NCBI GenBank assembly: GCA_026416655.1
Contig: JAOAES010000267.1
Coordinates: 1-31,908 of the forward strand
Direction: 5' to 3'
Source of the DNA: Fimbriimonadales bacterium
GTDB lineage: Bacteria; Armatimonadota; Fimbriimonadia; Fimbriimonadales; GBS-DC
Length of the DNA stretch: 31,908 nt
Shown: in pieces, positions 31,316 to 31,908 of the stretch
How the letters are laid out: the number at the start of each line of letters is the position of its first letter
Numbering within the stretch: the stretch's first letter is position 1
Position numbers and translations under genes: made by a program
The notes under the pieces: generated by a model
The model's database searches: none
Told to the model about the DNA's origin: nothing
Seen by the model: only the letters and a program-made list of their open reading frames with translations

Positions 31316-31346
31316 CCACATATAACCACACCCACGAGTCGTCGGG

Positions 31347-31352
31347 TATACT
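31347..31352 (+). promoter_or_regulatory. -10 element of rpsB
   Basis: TATACT preceded by GGG. Transcription would start near 31359 and leave a leader of roughly 120 bases before rpsB. Confidence 0.5.
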
Positions 31353-31389
31353 CTATGCTACTACATACCGCGCCCGACGCGCCAGGGTG

Positions 31390-31432
31390 TCTCAGCGAGC
31401 GTTCTCGGCAGATGCCGATGCTACGGCTGAGA
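31390..31432 (+). promoter_or_regulatory. Structured leader of rpsB
   Basis: TCTCAGC (31390-31396) pairs with GCTGAGA (31426-31432), enclosing CGGC-AGAT-GCCG (31406-31417). The long leader of an S2 gene with this structure suggests autoregulation by S2, which is known in several bacteria. I cannot match a specific published S2 leader consensus. Confidence 0.4.
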
Positions 31433-31480
31433 TCGTAAGCGCGGAAGACGGTGCGGGAGGAACGAACCCGGAGGCAACCA

Positions 31481-31908
31481 ATGGCAGAACTGAGTATGCG
31501 CGATCTACTGGAAGCGGGCGTGCATTTTGGGCATCCGACCCGCAAATGGCACCCCAACATGCGACGCTACATCTACGGCGCACGCAGCGGAATCCATATT
31601 ATCGACCTGCACAAGACCGTCGAGATGTTCGACAAGGCACAAAAAGCTGTTAAGGAAGTGGTGAACAACGGCGGGCATGTCCTTTTCGTGGGTACAAAGA
31701 AGCAGGCACGGGATGCTATCAAAGAGGCCGCCCTGCGCAGCCGGCAATTTCACATCACGTATCGCTGGCTCGGCGGCACCCTCACGAACTTCCGCACCAT
31801 CCAGTCGCGTGTGAAGCGCCTCAAGGAACTGGAGCGGATGATACAGGAGGGCGAGCTGGATCGCATCCCCAAGAAAGAGGCATCGCGCCTGCGCAAAGAA
31901 CACGAGAA
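31481..31908 (+). CDS. rpsB: 30S ribosomal protein S2 (partial, cut by the window edge)
   Basis: The reading frame from the ATG at 31481 gives MAELSMRDLLEAGVHFGHPT, then WHPNMRRYIYGARSGIHIIDL, GGHVLFVGTKKQARD, YRWLGGTLTNFRTI and KKEASRLRKEHE, all hallmarks of S2. The first 142 codons are present and the gene runs off the right end. GGAGG lies six bases before the ATG. S2 binds the 30S head-platform junction and is needed to recruit S1. In most genomes tsf (elongation factor Ts) follows; it would lie outside the window. Confidence 0.97.
   Translation, partial: MAELSMRDLLEAGVHFGHPTRKWHPNMRRYIYGARSGIHIIDLHKTVEMFDKAQKAVKEVVNNGGHVLFVGTKKQARDAIKEAALRSRQFHITYRWLGGTLTNFRTIQSRVKRLKELERMIQEGELDRIPKKEASRLRKEHE

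Overview
The window is a dense stretch of bacterial chromosome with about 26 protein genes, one broken gene and the start of rpsB. Most genes are on the minus strand. I see no transposase, integrase, prophage, CRISPR array, rRNA or tRNA gene. GC content is moderately high by eye. The content (futalosine-route MqnD, HD-GYP response regulator, ThiO/ThiS, MtaB, NfeD/CdsA, SARP-type regulator, Uma2 nuclease, an acyl-ACP-reductase-like enzyme) suggests a free-living, possibly thermophilic bacterium, perhaps Armatimonadota. That placement is inference only; no marker here proves it.

Layout. 1-289: non-coding, with two strong palindromes. 290-3388 (minus): cofactor operon thiS-thiO-nadE-amidohydrolase, in which the NAD synthetase and its likely ammonia-supplying amidase are separate genes. 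3399-3962 (minus): a small protein and a nucleotidyltransferase-like gene broken by an internal out-of-frame deletion. 3963-4140: an apparently orphan minus-strand terminator and a second hairpin. 4141-5154: RmlB-type sugar dehydratase. 5164-6641 (minus): HD-GYP response regulator overlapping an RNase H-fold protein that seems to start at ATT. 6729-10561 (plus): aminotransferase, then a sulfur pair (rhodanese-metallo-beta-lactamase fusion and a YeiH-type exporter) separated by three stacked hairpins. 10605-12833 (minus): a lone hydantoinase B and a Uma2 nuclease whose last codons lie in a dispersed repeat. 12861-16514 (minus): nfeD-cdsA-DASS transporter operon. 16626-17669: zinc-ribbon/TPR/membrane protein. 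17670-20544 (minus): acyl-ACP-reductase-like enzyme, a small autonomous gene, and mtaB. 20653-22376 (plus): acyl-CoA dehydrogenase and a rhodanese lipoprotein. 22383-26203 (minus): ABC exporter ATPase, permease and a large envelope protein. 26204-26384: hairpin repeats. 26385-27940 (minus): mqnD with a membrane-anchored partner. 27991-31257 (minus): a 1088-residue SARP/NB-ARC/TPR regulator divergent from rpsB, which runs off the right edge.

Two global patterns stand out. First, 16 candidate -10 hexamers upstream of genes on both strands are all immediately preceded by GG (GGTAtaaT-like). Second, many lie only 6-10 bases before the start codon, so leaderless transcription appears common here. 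Dispersed hairpins also share a fixed tip (GGCGTCCCCGCC) with compensating arm changes.
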